A DNA stretch of 53,108 nucleotides from assembly GCA_910585375.1 (NCBI GenBank), contig CAJUCZ010000012.1:1-53108 (forward strand), read 5' to 3'. A model generated the notes under the pieces. It had not been told where the DNA came from. It saw nothing but the letters and a program-made list of their open reading frames with translations, and made no database searches. The translations under genes and the position numbers were made by a program. The stretch's first letter is position 1, and every line of letters starts with the position of its first letter. This DNA comes from an uncultured Alphaproteobacteria bacterium (GTDB lineage: Bacteria > Pseudomonadota > Alphaproteobacteria > RF32 > CAG-239). Below, piece by piece: positions 8,632-17,629 of the stretch.

Positions 8632-9669
8632 CTACAGTGTTCCGTTTTCGGCTCTTTCAATATCTTTTTCCATCATCATCCGGCACAGCCCTTTATAATC
8701 GACTTTTCTATGCCAGCCCAAAATCTTTTCCGCCTTGGACGGATCGCCGATCAGCAGTTCGACCTCGGCAGGACGGTAAAACTTCGGATTGACTTTTACA
8801 ATTGTTTTTCCGCTCTTTTTATCAATACCGATTTCATCTACCCCTTCGCCTTTCCATTCTATATCATAGCCGCAAACTTTTCCGGCTTCTTCTACAAATT
8901 CGCGGATGGAGTGGGTTTCGCCGGTAGCAACAACATAAGTATCCGGTTTTTCCTGTTGCAGCATCAGCCACATCATCTCAACATAATCTCCTGCAAAGCC
9001 CCAATCGCGTTTGGCACTCAAATTTCCAAGCTCCAAGGGTTTATCGGTTTTGCCGGTTACCATTTGCGCCAAATGCGCCGTAATTTTTCTGGTTACAAAT
9101 TCCTTGCCTCTCATCGGGCTTTCATGATTAAACAAAATTCCCGAACTCGCATGTACACCAAAGCTCTCACGATAATTGGTTACCATCCAGTGTGCCATTA
9201 ATTTGGCTACGCCATAGGGCGAACGCGGATAAAACGGGGTTGTTTCTTTTTGCGGGATTTCCTGAACTTTTCCGAACATTTCAGAAGTTGACGCCTGATA
9301 TAATCTGGTATGCGGTGAAAATTCACGAATGGCTTCCAAAATGTATAAGACGCCCATACCGTCTGCCTGTGCCGTATAAATCGGTTCTTCCCAAGAAGCC
9401 CCGACAAAACTTTGAGCCGCCAGATTGTAAAACTCATCAGGCTGGTATTTTCTCATCAACCGGCAAATATTGGAAAATTCCAACAGATCGAAATCAGCCA
9501 ATTCAATTTGCTCAAAAATACCATGTTCTTTTAAACGGGAGAAAGTATCCGTTGCCCCTCTTCTGTATAAGCCGACGACTTTATACCCTTTGCCAAGCAG
9601 AAATTTGGCAAGGTAGCCGCCATCCTGTCCCGTAATTCCCGATATTAATGCTACTTTTTGTTTGGTCAT
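8632..9669 (-). CDS. gmd: GDP-mannose 4,6-dehydratase
   Basis: A 345-aa short-chain dehydrogenase of full family length. Visible are the NAD(P) motif GITGQDGGYLAKFL (residues 10-23), the STSEMFGK segment bearing the catalytic Thr/Glu, and YGVAK supplying the YxxxK pair. SAKRDWGFAGDYVEMMW and FYRPAEVELLIGD are typical of Gmd. It turns GDP-mannose into GDP-4-keto-6-deoxymannose in the cytosol. No fucose synthase, rhamnose reductase or perosamine aminotransferase lies in the window, so the final 6-deoxy sugar is undecided. An AGGAGC ribosome site precedes the ATG. Confidence 0.95.
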   Translation of the reverse strand: MTKQKVALISGITGQDGGYLAKFLLGKGYKVVGLYRRGATDTFSRLKEHGIFEQIELADFDLLEFSNICRLMRKYQPDEFYNLAAQSFVGASWEEPIYTAQADGMGVLYILEAIREFSPHTRLYQASTSEMFGKVQEIPQKETTPFYPRSPYGVAKLMAHWMVTNYRESFGVHASSGILFNHESPMRGKEFVTRKITAHLAQMVTGKTDKPLELGNLSAKRDWGFAGDYVEMMWLMLQQEKPDTYVVATGETHSIREFVEEAGKVCGYDIEWKGEGVDEIGIDKKSGKTIVKVNPKFYRPAEVELLIGDPSKAEKILGWHRKVDYKGLCRMMMEKDIERAENGTL

Positions 9670-9693
9670 ATTTTTGCTCCTAAAATATTTTTT

Positions 9694-10752
9694 CTAAAAC
9701 AGATAGTCTTTGATTGAACTGTTGCGAGGCAGAGTTATGGCAATGCCCGAAGGATAAGGATTGGTCGGTGCAAAGTCATTAATGACAACGCGGGCCGCAT
9801 GGTTCATTCCCGTCAATATCGCATAAGGCTTTATACCTACCGAAGATAAAAGCGCTTCCAAAGCTTTCCGGTATTCTTCCGTCCGTGATGTCGTGATGAC
9901 AATCTGAGCGCCTTCGTCCTGAAGTTTTTTTATTACGGCGACATTGTCTTCCAAAAACACCGTATTGTTGCTCCAATTGGTTTTGCCATACTTACCGGAA
10001 TTTTTCATGATAACGCCGTCTACATCAATAAAATAAGTTCTGAACTTTTTCTGGACTTCTTTCCACTCCTGCAAAGTTCCGTAATCATTGTATCCATGAG
10101 CCATGACGGCTTCAAAAACGGCATTGCTTTTTGACAGCATATAAGATATGACGTGACTGATGTACATTTCTCCGCTGATGGCCTTGTTTTTAAGTTCCTG
10201 ATAAGCGTTTTTGAAATCAGCCGCGCTTTCAAACATATAAACACCAAGGCAGATGATATTTGACACAATCCGCTTTTCGATAATATCCGAGATGATGTTT
10301 TGTTCATTCACAATCAAAAAGCTTTTGCCCAGAATATTCGTAATGTCTTTGTGTTCCTGCAGATCATATCCGACTATGGAATTGCGGATTTTTGAAGGTA
10401 TCGGAACCGCCACCATGTTATCTGAATCTTTGATAACAAAGCTTCCTTCTATTTTCATTTTTTCCAAGGTCATGGCGACCGTTTCACTGGCACTTGCCGT
10501 AAAATCATCCAGCATGCAAATTTCCACCTTGGGATTATGAGCAAACACCTGCTCTAAAATCAGCCGGGCTTCATATTTTTCATCGTGAGGTTTGACAATC
10601 GTAATAATTATGCGGTCAAAGACTTTCAGGTCGATGCCTTCCAGAGCTTTTTCTATCATTAATTTTCCGTCAGGGTGCGTCAACATCCATTTCGGCTTCA
10701 TATTTGGAAAGCGATTTGATTTTCCGGCACAGGGTATCAGAAGTGTGTTCAT
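9694..10752 (-). CDS. Nucleotidyltransferase-HAD phosphatase fusion
   Basis: A 352-aa two-domain protein. Residues 1-230 are a GT-A-type nucleotidyltransferase: PCAGKSNRF, then MKPKWML with the conserved Lys, and a later KDSDN metal motif. Residues 238-352 are a HAD hydrolase-like domain beginning FIDVDGVI, with TTSR as motif II and INDFAPTNPYPSG near the end. This pairing occurs in capsule and O-antigen clusters that make activated phospho-compounds or unusual NDP-sugars. The gene overlaps the upstream kinase by 4 bp (ATGA). Together they suggest phosphorylation, nucleotidyl activation and dephosphorylation of one metabolite, whose identity I cannot tell. Confidence 0.75.
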   Translation of the reverse strand: MNTLLIPCAGKSNRFPNMKPKWMLTHPDGKLMIEKALEGIDLKVFDRIIITIVKPHDEKYEARLILEQVFAHNPKVEICMLDDFTASASETVAMTLEKMKIEGSFVIKDSDNMVAVPIPSKIRNSIVGYDLQEHKDITNILGKSFLIVNEQNIISDIIEKRIVSNIICLGVYMFESAADFKNAYQELKNKAISGEMYISHVISYMLSKSNAVFEAVMAHGYNDYGTLQEWKEVQKKFRTYFIDVDGVIMKNSGKYGKTNWSNNTVFLEDNVAVIKKLQDEGAQIVITTSRTEEYRKALEALLSSVGIKPYAILTGMNHAARVVINDFAPTNPYPSGIAITLPRNSSIKDYLF

Positions 10753-11612
10753 TGATTATTCTCCAGATCAGCAATGGTTTGTAAAACTTTGGAAACGGCA
10801 TTCTGCAAAAAATCCACGGTTACCGTATCTTTGGCATACGGATATATGCGCAGAACATTCAAAAGAAGAATGTGGTAAATTGACCTCAACATTTCCCTGC
10901 CGTCAGGAAACTCCGAAATATTCTCAATCAACGCTTCGCGCGCAACAGCCAGTCTCATATTCAGATTAAAATCTATTTTGCCGTGGCGGTAAGACCAGCG
11001 GAGCTCCAAGTCCTGTAAAAGCTTGGCAACATCAATCATCCAGGAATTGTAAAAAGAATCTAAAAAATCTATTAAGTAAACTTGTTTGTCATCTGAAAGA
11101 ATGATGTTTTCAAGCGTTAAATCGCCGCAGCAATAACTTGCGGGAACATTTGAAAAATTAAAATTTTCCAATTTTTGCAAAGCAGCCATTGCCAAATTAT
11201 TCGTTCCGGTAATTTTTTGCCGCAATTCGGCAATTTTGTTATGAAATATTCTGTCAGCTTTGGGATTGAGTTTAGAAGAGGAAATCGGCAGGGCTTTAAA
11301 CAACAAGCCGATCAAATGATTAATTTCTTTTATTTTTATACTGTTCATATATTCGGCAAGCGTGACACCGTTTAAAAATTCCATATCAAAATAAAACAGT
11401 CCGTTTTTCAGTCCATAACTTAAAACTTCCGGAGTTTTAATCCCTTCCAATTGAAAGCGTTGCTGTTTGATGCATTGCTTTTTTAACCGTCTGTTATATC
11501 CGGACGTACCGGAATCTTTTCGGAGAAACAAAATGCTTTCTTTACGGTATAATTTTAATCCGCAACCGGAATGCCCCGCCAGATTTTTTACAAACTCAAT
11601 TTTACTCATCAT
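10749..11612 (-). CDS. APH/choline-kinase-like phosphotransferase
   Basis: A 287-aa protein with the aminoglycoside/choline kinase fold. The hinge segment FYFDMEFLNG precedes a catalytic loop reading YCCGDLTLENIIL and a metal motif LIDFLDS. The usual His before the Gly-Asp of the loop is Cys here, while the catalytic Asp and the Asn are kept. By context it probably phosphorylates a small alcohol or sugar that the next gene activates and LicD transfers, as LicA does with choline. The start is read 11 bp inside the preceding gene, and the 3' end overlaps the fusion gene by 4 bp. Resistance activity is unlikely in this setting. Confidence 0.75.
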   Translation of the reverse strand: MMSKIEFVKNLAGHSGCGLKLYRKESILFLRKDSGTSGYNRRLKKQCIKQQRFQLEGIKTPEVLSYGLKNGLFYFDMEFLNGVTLAEYMNSIKIKEINHLIGLLFKALPISSSKLNPKADRIFHNKIAELRQKITGTNNLAMAALQKLENFNFSNVPASYCCGDLTLENIILSDDKQVYLIDFLDSFYNSWMIDVAKLLQDLELRWSYRHGKIDFNLNMRLAVAREALIENISEFPDGREMLRSIYHILLLNVLRIYPYAKDTVTVDFLQNAVSKVLQTIADLENNQ

Positions 11613-12543
11613 ATTTTCCTACTTTGAAATCAAATATGTTTTTGTTGCCTAGTGCAGCTGTCAGACGAAAAACGGGAACGGCCATCCCTGAAAACAAATG
11701 AAAATAAAATTTCGCCTTATGCAGGCTTAGGCGGATAAATTTCTTATAAAGCGGCTGTTTCTTATAGCTTCCCGCACGTTCAATCCGCCAGTCCGTCCGG
11801 CAATAATATGCCAGAGGAACGGAAAATATGCCTTTTTGCACCAACAGCCCGATAAATAAATTTTCGGGACACCATACATCTTCCTGCAACAATTGTGAAA
11901 AATCCGTATTATTCAAGACGGTTATACTTTGGGTCATAACTTCAGGTCGGGCTATTGTAATAATATCGCTGGCCAAATCGGAAGCAAAAATAAAATTTTT
12001 TGCTTCGGAATCGGGATTCACGGCATAAAAGCGCCACAGCAAATCCGGCTGCAATTTTTCTTCTCTTTGAAGCAGATTGAAATCAAACGTCTTTTTAAGA
12101 AAGATATCCGGACGCAGGGTAATGACATAATCGTAATGAACATTATTTTGTTCCGCATAACTCAGGCGAAGGTCATCCGCCTTTTTCATAGATGCCAGCA
12201 TAAAACGGATTCCGGCTACGGAAATTTGTGTCCGGCCGTTATCATGCGCCAGCCTGAGGAGCCTCTCTTCCGCCGGTTTTTGTTCTTCTACCAACAGACC
12301 TTTGGGCTTATATAAACGTTGAACGACAGACAACAGCTTTTCATTAACGTCAAGTATTCTGCTTTTATTGTTATGCCATGTGCAAGTATCGTGTTCCGTC
12401 TTATTCCAGGTATGCATAAAAACATCGCAGTCATATTTGCTTAACAGATGCTTTTCAATACTCGGCGCACATTTTCTGAAGGTTCTCAAATGTCCGAAAA
12501 ACTGGACAGCTATTTTTAGCTTATCTGTCTCGTTTTTTATCAT
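11602..12543 (-). CDS. Glycosyltransferase-like glycan protein
   Basis: A 313-aa protein opening with LKIAVQFFGHLRTF, with a later DYVITLRPDIFL segment (around residue 138). These resemble the nucleotide-sugar and DxD-containing regions of a capsule/LPS glycosyltransferase group related in style to WavE. A hydrophobic stretch near residues 275-295 with flanking Lys may sit on the membrane. It begins 1 nt after the stop of the cytidylyltransferase gene and overlaps the kinase gene by 11 bp, so it is firmly in the operon. The family call is tentative. Confidence 0.6.
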   Translation of the reverse strand: MIKNETDKLKIAVQFFGHLRTFRKCAPSIEKHLLSKYDCDVFMHTWNKTEHDTCTWHNNKSRILDVNEKLLSVVQRLYKPKGLLVEEQKPAEERLLRLAHDNGRTQISVAGIRFMLASMKKADDLRLSYAEQNNVHYDYVITLRPDIFLKKTFDFNLLQREEKLQPDLLWRFYAVNPDSEAKNFIFASDLASDIITIARPEVMTQSITVLNNTDFSQLLQEDVWCPENLFIGLLVQKGIFSVPLAYYCRTDWRIERAGSYKKQPLYKKFIRLSLHKAKFYFHLFSGMAVPVFRLTAALGNKNIFDFKVGKYDE

Positions 12544-12544
12544 T

Positions 12545-12973
12545 CTATTTTTTCCAGTTGGCTAAAATCCATGAAGATGAGTTGGCCTTGTTTTCTCCGC
12601 CGACGCCAAATTCCAGACTGACATTATATTTTTTGCACGCCGGCTCCTCCGGAATATTTTCTTTTGTCCGGTCGCCGCCGTTGGCAAAAATCAGCTCAGC
12701 GTCAGGATATTGTTCTCTTGCCCGACGAATGCCGTCACAGGCGGAATTATCCCCGTCATCAAAAGACAGAACGTCAATAACGCCTTTAAGATTTTCGCAT
12801 ATCGTATATCTGGTTTTAAAGGACAGGAAGTTTTTGCCTTTTTTACGACAAAGCCATTCATCGGAATTTAACAGCAAAATAACGCCGTCGCTTCTTTCGC
12901 TTCCGGCTTTTATCATGGCTATATGCCCTTCATGTATCGGATCAAATCCGCCACTGACTATATAATACCTCAT
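12545..12973 (-). CDS. Cytidylyltransferase-like nucleotidyltransferase (HxGH)
   Basis: A 142-aa single-domain HIGH-type nucleotidyltransferase. SGGFDPIHEGHI carries the HxGH motif, LLLNSDEWLCRKKGK follows, and FANGGDRT replaces the usual ISSTxxR region. It is close in layout to the C-terminal domain of HldE and to glycerol-3-phosphate cytidylyltransferase, but alone and without the sugar kinase. As first gene of the glycan operon it may activate a phosphorylated alcohol or sugar with CTP, supplying LicD. Shine-Dalgarno TTGGGGC precedes the ATG. Confidence 0.8.
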   Translation of the reverse strand: MRYYIVSGGFDPIHEGHIAMIKAGSERSDGVILLLNSDEWLCRKKGKNFLSFKTRYTICENLKGVIDVLSFDDGDNSACDGIRRAREQYPDAELIFANGGDRTKENIPEEPACKKYNVSLEFGVGGENKANSSSWILANWKK

Positions 12974-13053
12974 TATTGCCCCAATTTTAATTGCTACGGT
13001 TAAAAGGCGCGGCTCGGGACAAGATATGGGTAAACAAGCGCGGAAACCGCATA

Positions 13054-13059
13054 ATTATA
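13054..13059 (-). promoter_or_regulatory. Probable -10 of the glycan operon
   Basis: On the minus strand a consensus TATAAT at 13059-13054 lies about 80 bp before the first operon gene; its -35 is weak. The predicted leader includes a short GCGG-TTT-CCGC hairpin. No JUMPstart/ops element is visible. Confidence 0.4.
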
Positions 13060-13152
13060 TACGCGGACGCCACCGGATAAATCCGGCCATGCTGCTCTAA
13101 AGCAAAAAGTTGATACTGTTGTATCTGTTAATACCAAAGCTTGTCACGGCTT

Positions 13153-13191
13153 TTACACCTTTTAGTGTAAATACGGGCGGTTCCCCGTATT
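13153..13191. other. Twin hairpins in the 12974-13288 gap
   Basis: Two adjacent stem-loops: TTACAC/GTGTAA (13153-13170) and AATACGGG/CCCGTATT with a 6-nt loop (13170-13191). They lie between the helicase gene and the glycan operon. They may help end the helicase transcript or form part of the operon's upstream control. The rest of this 315-bp gap is AT-rich, with no gene seen. Confidence 0.5.
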
Positions 13192-13288
13192 CACAGACAG
13201 CTTATGATATCTTATTTTAATAAGCAAGATAAATTTTAGATAATGTGATTAACACGTCAAAAAACTTATTTTTTAACCGGAAAAGTTC

Positions 13289-14821
13289 TTAATCCGGAGT
13301 TTTATGCAAACGAATGTTTAAAATCCGTTCCAGAAGAAAAGTCCGCGGGGCTTTGCGTTCAAGACATATTGCAAGCAAACGGTCCGGCAGAATTTTTTGC
13401 GGCATAATCAGGCGGCGGTAACGTTTGCCGTCTTCCTTGCGGTAAATAATTTCTACAGCGTTTTGCGTTTTAACAGCCTGCTCCAGCATTTTTCTTTTGG
13501 AAAAGTCAGACAATTCCACATCATCGCTGTAACGGCTCATAAACTCGTTGATACGGTAATCCGTTAAAATATGACGTGGCAGAACAGCCTTTTTAAGGCT
13601 TATTCCCTCAAAAGACATGCAACGGCTGAGTGCTACATAAAGCTGGCCGGTGGCAAATGTTCCCCCGCCGATGTCTATTTCTACGTTATCAAAGGTTTTG
13701 CCCTGACTTTTGTGAATAGTCACGGCCCAAGCCAGTTTGAAAGGATACTGCGTGAAAGAGCCAACGCTTTCGGATATAATTTCCCGCCCTTCCAGCTTGT
13801 ATTTGAACACCTCCCAGGTAAAAGGAAAAACCGCCACCAACCTTTGTCCCTGCTGCAACCGCACTTCCAGATACCTGATGCGGCCATCTCGTTCTTTCAG
13901 ACCGACAATATGCCCGACACTGCCGTTGACCCAGCGGTTTTTGGAATCGTTATTCAAAAACATAATCTGCGCGCCGATTTTGAAGTTGAGTTCCTTGGAC
14001 GTCGGATAAATTTCCTTGCCAAAGTCACCGTCAATTTCGGCATCGGCGGTATAAACCGCACCATCAAGCCCGTCCAAACATTGCCCGTTGATTTCATCGG
14101 CAAGTTTATTGGTTGTAGTCAGGCTGATCCGGAAATTTTCCGCTCTCCCGCCCAGTCCGGCTCCGACACGGCTGTTCAGACGCTTCCAATCTTCTTCCAT
14201 GATTTTGTTATTGCGGATGTGGTTGAGTAAATCAATAAAATCTTTATCTTTTTGACGATAAACTTTTTTTAACTCTATGACCTGCAACGGAATTTTTTTA
14301 AAAACTTCGGCGCTGAAAAAATAGGGAGAATCATAATTCTGAGCAAAAAAATCATGTTCATGGCTGTTAATAACCGGCGGAAGCTGGTATAAATCGCCGA
14401 CAAAAATCATTTGCACCCCGCCGAATGGTTTGTCTTTTTCCGGCCCGTACAGCCGCAGGAAGGCATCTATGCAATCAAGCAGGTCCGCACGCAACATTGA
14501 AGCTTCGTCAATAACAACGGCTTCCAAATTCTTAAAAATTCTGACGGCACGCGGCTTGAACTCTTTATTTTCTATCTGCGGTACGGAAATATTGACCGGA
14601 AAACCGAAAAAGCGGTGAATGGTCTGGCCTTTAACATTTAATGCTGCCACTCCGGTCGGCGCCAGCAAAACCAGATTTTTTTGAGAATGATTCCAGCAAT
14701 AATCTAGCAAGGTTGATTTTCCGGTGCCGGCTTTTCCGGTAATAAACAAATGCCGCCGGCTGTTTTCTATCAAATCAACAGCCTGAGCAAATTCGTCATT
14801 TATTTCCAACTGTAACGGCAT
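13289..14821 (-). CDS. Pif1/RecD-like SF1B DNA helicase with WYL-like tail
   Basis: A 510-aa helicase. Motif I is GKAGTGKST (residues 28-36), then LLAPTGVAALNVKG, VIDEASML (motif II), FVGDLYQLPPV (motif III), ELKKVYRQKD (motif IV) and, late, WAVTIHKSQGKTFDNVEID with YVALSRC (motifs V-VI). This is the Pif1-like layout. The last 70 residues (VEIIYRKEDGKRYRRL, then R-T-F-L-L-E-R-I) look like a compact WYL-type domain, which binds nucleic acid or ligand in other proteins. It probably unwinds 5'-tailed DNA in repair or replication restart. Shine-Dalgarno GGGAGAAA precedes the start. Confidence 0.8.
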   Translation of the reverse strand: MPLQLEINDEFAQAVDLIENSRRHLFITGKAGTGKSTLLDYCWNHSQKNLVLLAPTGVAALNVKGQTIHRFFGFPVNISVPQIENKEFKPRAVRIFKNLEAVVIDEASMLRADLLDCIDAFLRLYGPEKDKPFGGVQMIFVGDLYQLPPVINSHEHDFFAQNYDSPYFFSAEVFKKIPLQVIELKKVYRQKDKDFIDLLNHIRNNKIMEEDWKRLNSRVGAGLGGRAENFRISLTTTNKLADEINGQCLDGLDGAVYTADAEIDGDFGKEIYPTSKELNFKIGAQIMFLNNDSKNRWVNGSVGHIVGLKERDGRIRYLEVRLQQGQRLVAVFPFTWEVFKYKLEGREIISESVGSFTQYPFKLAWAVTIHKSQGKTFDNVEIDIGGGTFATGQLYVALSRCMSFEGISLKKAVLPRHILTDYRINEFMSRYSDDVELSDFSKRKMLEQAVKTQNAVEIIYRKEDGKRYRRLIMPQKILPDRLLAICLERKAPRTFLLERILNIRLHKTPD

Positions 14822-14905
14822 TGTTTCTCCCTGCCCTCATCATAAGCTTTTTGCCCAAATTTGCAAGAACTTGTTGGAAATATATGTTTATTAGGCCAAT
14901 AATGC

Positions 14906-14933
14906 TTGAAATTTTCTTTTTCCTGCGTATAAT
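14906..14933 (+). promoter_or_regulatory. Promoter of the 14977-16911 gene
   Basis: TTGAAA (14906-14911), a 16-bp spacer and a perfect TATAAT (14928-14933) stand 44 bp before the ATG. The divergent helicase gene starts at 14821. Confidence 0.75.
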
Positions 14934-14976
14934 TTGTGCCATATTTTAATTATTACAAATTTTCGAGTTATCATAA

Positions 14977-16911
14977 ATGGAAAGCAACGTGTTGTGCAAG
15001 GCACTCCGCGGTGATGTTTTGTCCCGATTGGAGCAAGCTTCTTCTGACCCCGCAACGGTTCAGAAAAAATTTGAACTTATTGAAAACATTGCGCAAAAGC
15101 TGAAAATCGGAGACCGCTTCAAAGTTAAAGCGGCCAAAGTTTTGTATCCGATGTGCGTGAAAGATTTTAAACATATTTATACGGCTCAAAAAGCAGCGGA
15201 AAAGTTCTCCGGTCTTTTTTCTGCCGAAACAACCGATGAAGACAAGGAACTGATCTGGCAGGTGTTTGCCAATTACTGCGACAATTATCAGGAAAACGAC
15301 AAAGAGAATATTTTGCTGCAAAAAACTGTCGACACGCTGCCTTCGGTCCTCAAAACGGCAAAGCCGGAGACAATCAACATCAACGTTTTTTATGATAAAC
15401 CGCGCAATGAAGAAATTTCTTTTTCAAAAAGTGAAATCATCGACAAGTTTTATTCCGTCTCTTACGGCGTTTGCATTTCTTTTATGGGACAGATAAAAAC
15501 CCAGATGTTTTGCGACCGCCACCTGAAGCAGGCAACTGATGAAGCGCGGAGGCTTGACGCCATGAAAACGGCGCTGTTAAAACTCGGCTCCGGAAAGTTT
15601 ATGCTGTTTGCCCTGCATTTTGACAAATACATTGAAAATACAACCAAAATTATGCCGAGTTTTGTTAAAGCATGTGAAAACAATGTTATTCCCGCCATTC
15701 AAAACGGCAGCAACAAATATCTGTGCTCGGTGGGAAATATGTTTGGCGCCGATTTTGTAGACTATGGCAGCAGCGGTTTTTCATTCAAATGTCTGACCAC
15801 GAAGTTCACGCCGTACAACATTACCCGCCTCTGCCGGATAGCCGAGCAAATTCCTTCCATTGACGATGAGCGTTTTGAAAAAATCCGCATGGACGCCATT
15901 TATATTGACGAAGTTTTTCCGACGCTGCGTTCTTATGTGCATAATCAGGGAAAATATGCGCACCGCATTCTAAAAAGAATGGATGCTTATTATAACGCTT
16001 TGCAAAATCCCGACAAAGACGACGCAGCCTTCAGAAAAGAACGGCTGGAGCTGGCAATTGACGAGATTAACGATTCCGACCGCGGGTATAATTTCAACAA
16101 AGAAAGATATTTGAATCCGCAGAACTATCTTAAAGTGGTGCATACCGACGGCAAAACAGAAAAGGCTTTTGAAATTTTGCACCGCCTGACGGCAAATACA
16201 ACCCCCAAAACGCTGACTACGCCAAAGACATCGGATGCCTGCCTGACTGTTTATTTTGAGAAAATCAACAGTCACAGCCAATATCCTTTTCATGCCCATA
16301 ATGTATTCGGCGAATATCTCGGATATTTTAACAATATGCTGATTGATTCCATTGACAAACAAAAATACGGCATTTCCCACAATATGATCAACACTATTTT
16401 GTGGACAGAACGCAAAGCTTTTAACATCTTAGAGAGCATGGATGCCGGTTATCAGCTCGGCGCTTTTAAAGAAGAGTGGTTCAAAAACATCATCATGTTT
16501 TATGAACTTACCAATTCCGCTTCGGCTTCCAAGTTTGACAGAGAAGAATTTAACGCTTTTTTTGACAGCATAAAAGACAAAAGAATGGAGGACGCTTATC
16601 ATGCGCTTTCACGCCGAACGGCCGGAAAGATTATGGAATTATCCCAGAAACAACGCAATGGCGGCAACAAATATCAAAATTATCTGAACTCTTTGCATCT
16701 GCCGCCGGAACAAGACAAATATATCCGGCATAAGATGAAAAACATTACCCAGTTGAAAATTGACAGCAATTTGTCCGGTTATCGGCTGTCAAAAGCCATA
16801 TTCAATCTGCTTTCGCCGCGGCCGTGCAATTATGAGGCTTTAAGACGCTATATGCAAGAACGGAATCAGGCCTATATGCCGTTGCCGAGAAAAGACTTTG
16901 GCCATTACTAA
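14977..16911 (+). CDS. Large hypothetical protein (644 aa)
   Basis: I do not recognise this protein. It has no signal peptide or clear membrane segment and reads as a long alpha-helical cytosolic protein rich in Lys, Asn and Asp. A small hydrophobic core with Cys residues occurs near residues 165-190 (YGVCISFMGQIKTQMFCD). Nothing resembling Walker, zinc-ribbon or nuclease motifs stands out. It is divergent from the helicase and its stop overlaps the convergent radC stop by 4 bp. The strong promoter suggests real expression; a lineage-specific structural or effector role is possible but unsupported. Confidence 0.8.
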   Translation: MESNVLCKALRGDVLSRLEQASSDPATVQKKFELIENIAQKLKIGDRFKVKAAKVLYPMCVKDFKHIYTAQKAAEKFSGLFSAETTDEDKELIWQVFANYCDNYQENDKENILLQKTVDTLPSVLKTAKPETININVFYDKPRNEEISFSKSEIIDKFYSVSYGVCISFMGQIKTQMFCDRHLKQATDEARRLDAMKTALLKLGSGKFMLFALHFDKYIENTTKIMPSFVKACENNVIPAIQNGSNKYLCSVGNMFGADFVDYGSSGFSFKCLTTKFTPYNITRLCRIAEQIPSIDDERFEKIRMDAIYIDEVFPTLRSYVHNQGKYAHRILKRMDAYYNALQNPDKDDAAFRKERLELAIDEINDSDRGYNFNKERYLNPQNYLKVVHTDGKTEKAFEILHRLTANTTPKTLTTPKTSDACLTVYFEKINSHSQYPFHAHNVFGEYLGYFNNMLIDSIDKQKYGISHNMINTILWTERKAFNILESMDAGYQLGAFKEEWFKNIIMFYELTNSASASKFDREEFNAFFDSIKDKRMEDAYHALSRRTAGKIMELSQKQRNGGNKYQNYLNSLHLPPEQDKYIRHKMKNITQLKIDSNLSGYRLSKAIFNLLSPRPCNYEALRRYMQERNQAYMPLPRKDFGHY

Positions 16912-17609
16912 TAAACGATACCCTTTTGGCTAAAGCTGTAAATACTGTTTTTGCTGACAATCAGATGGTCAATCAGCCGGATATTTACAGCCTTGCATGC
17001 GGCATCTATTTTGTCGGTAATTTCAATATCGGCGCGTGACGGCGTTACATCGCCGGACGGGTGATTGTGTACCATGATTATGGCTCCGGCACCGTGATTG
17101 ATTGCTGATTTGATGACTTCCCGCGGATGAAGAGATACACTGTTTATTGTTCCTCTCTGCTGGATTTCCTCACCGATCAGCCGCAGTTTGGTATCAAGCC
17201 AGACAATTCGGAACTGTTCAACATCGGCATAAGCCATGGAACTGCGGAAATAGTCAATCATAATATCCATAGAATTGATTATCGGCCGGTCAGAGGCTTT
17301 CAAAGTCTGATACTGCATTCTGAGCGCCCCTTCTTTCACGGCTTTCAACAGAGCCAGAGAGGTTTCTTTTATTCCCTCGCAGGAAAGCAATTCCGCACTG
17401 TCAGCATTAACGACCTCGGCAAAATTTCCAAACTTGCGAATTAAGTTTTTGGCAATCGGTTTGACATCGCGCCGCGGGATAGACATCATAAGCAACAGTT
17501 CCAGAAACTCGTAATCAGCCATATCTTTTCCACCGCCGGCAAGGAATTTATCCCTTACTCTTTTGCGGTGTCCGAGATAATCCGGTGCGGGTTTGCTTTT
17601 ATCAGTCAT
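16908..17609 (-). CDS. radC: RadC-family JAB-domain protein
   Basis: A 233-aa protein of normal RadC length. The N-terminal helix-hairpin-helix-like part (to about residue 100) contains ELLLMMSIPRRDVKPIAKNL. The C-terminal JAB/MPN domain carries the metal motif MVHNHPSGDVTPSRADIEIT, with the HxH and Asp ligands, preceded by a conserved acidic segment. RadC was named for a repair phenotype that later work attributed to another gene, so its true role is uncertain. The gene lies 20 bp downstream of map in the same direction and has an AGAGGGA ribosome site, so the two may be cotranscribed. Confidence 0.9.
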   Translation of the reverse strand: MTDKSKPAPDYLGHRKRVRDKFLAGGGKDMADYEFLELLLMMSIPRRDVKPIAKNLIRKFGNFAEVVNADSAELLSCEGIKETSLALLKAVKEGALRMQYQTLKASDRPIINSMDIMIDYFRSSMAYADVEQFRIVWLDTKLRLIGEEIQQRGTINSVSLHPREVIKSAINHGAGAIIMVHNHPSGDVTPSRADIEITDKIDAACKAVNIRLIDHLIVSKNSIYSFSQKGIVY

Positions 17610-17629
17610 GCAGCAGTCCCTCTTACCCG

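Noticed and set aside
10749..11612. Aminoglycoside resistance enzyme
   Set aside because: The APH fold is shared with choline-type kinases and the operon context is glycan synthesis.
12974..13288. JUMPstart/ops element of an O-antigen operon
   Set aside because: A GGGCGG-type string is present but the conserved ops sequence and its orientation do not fit.
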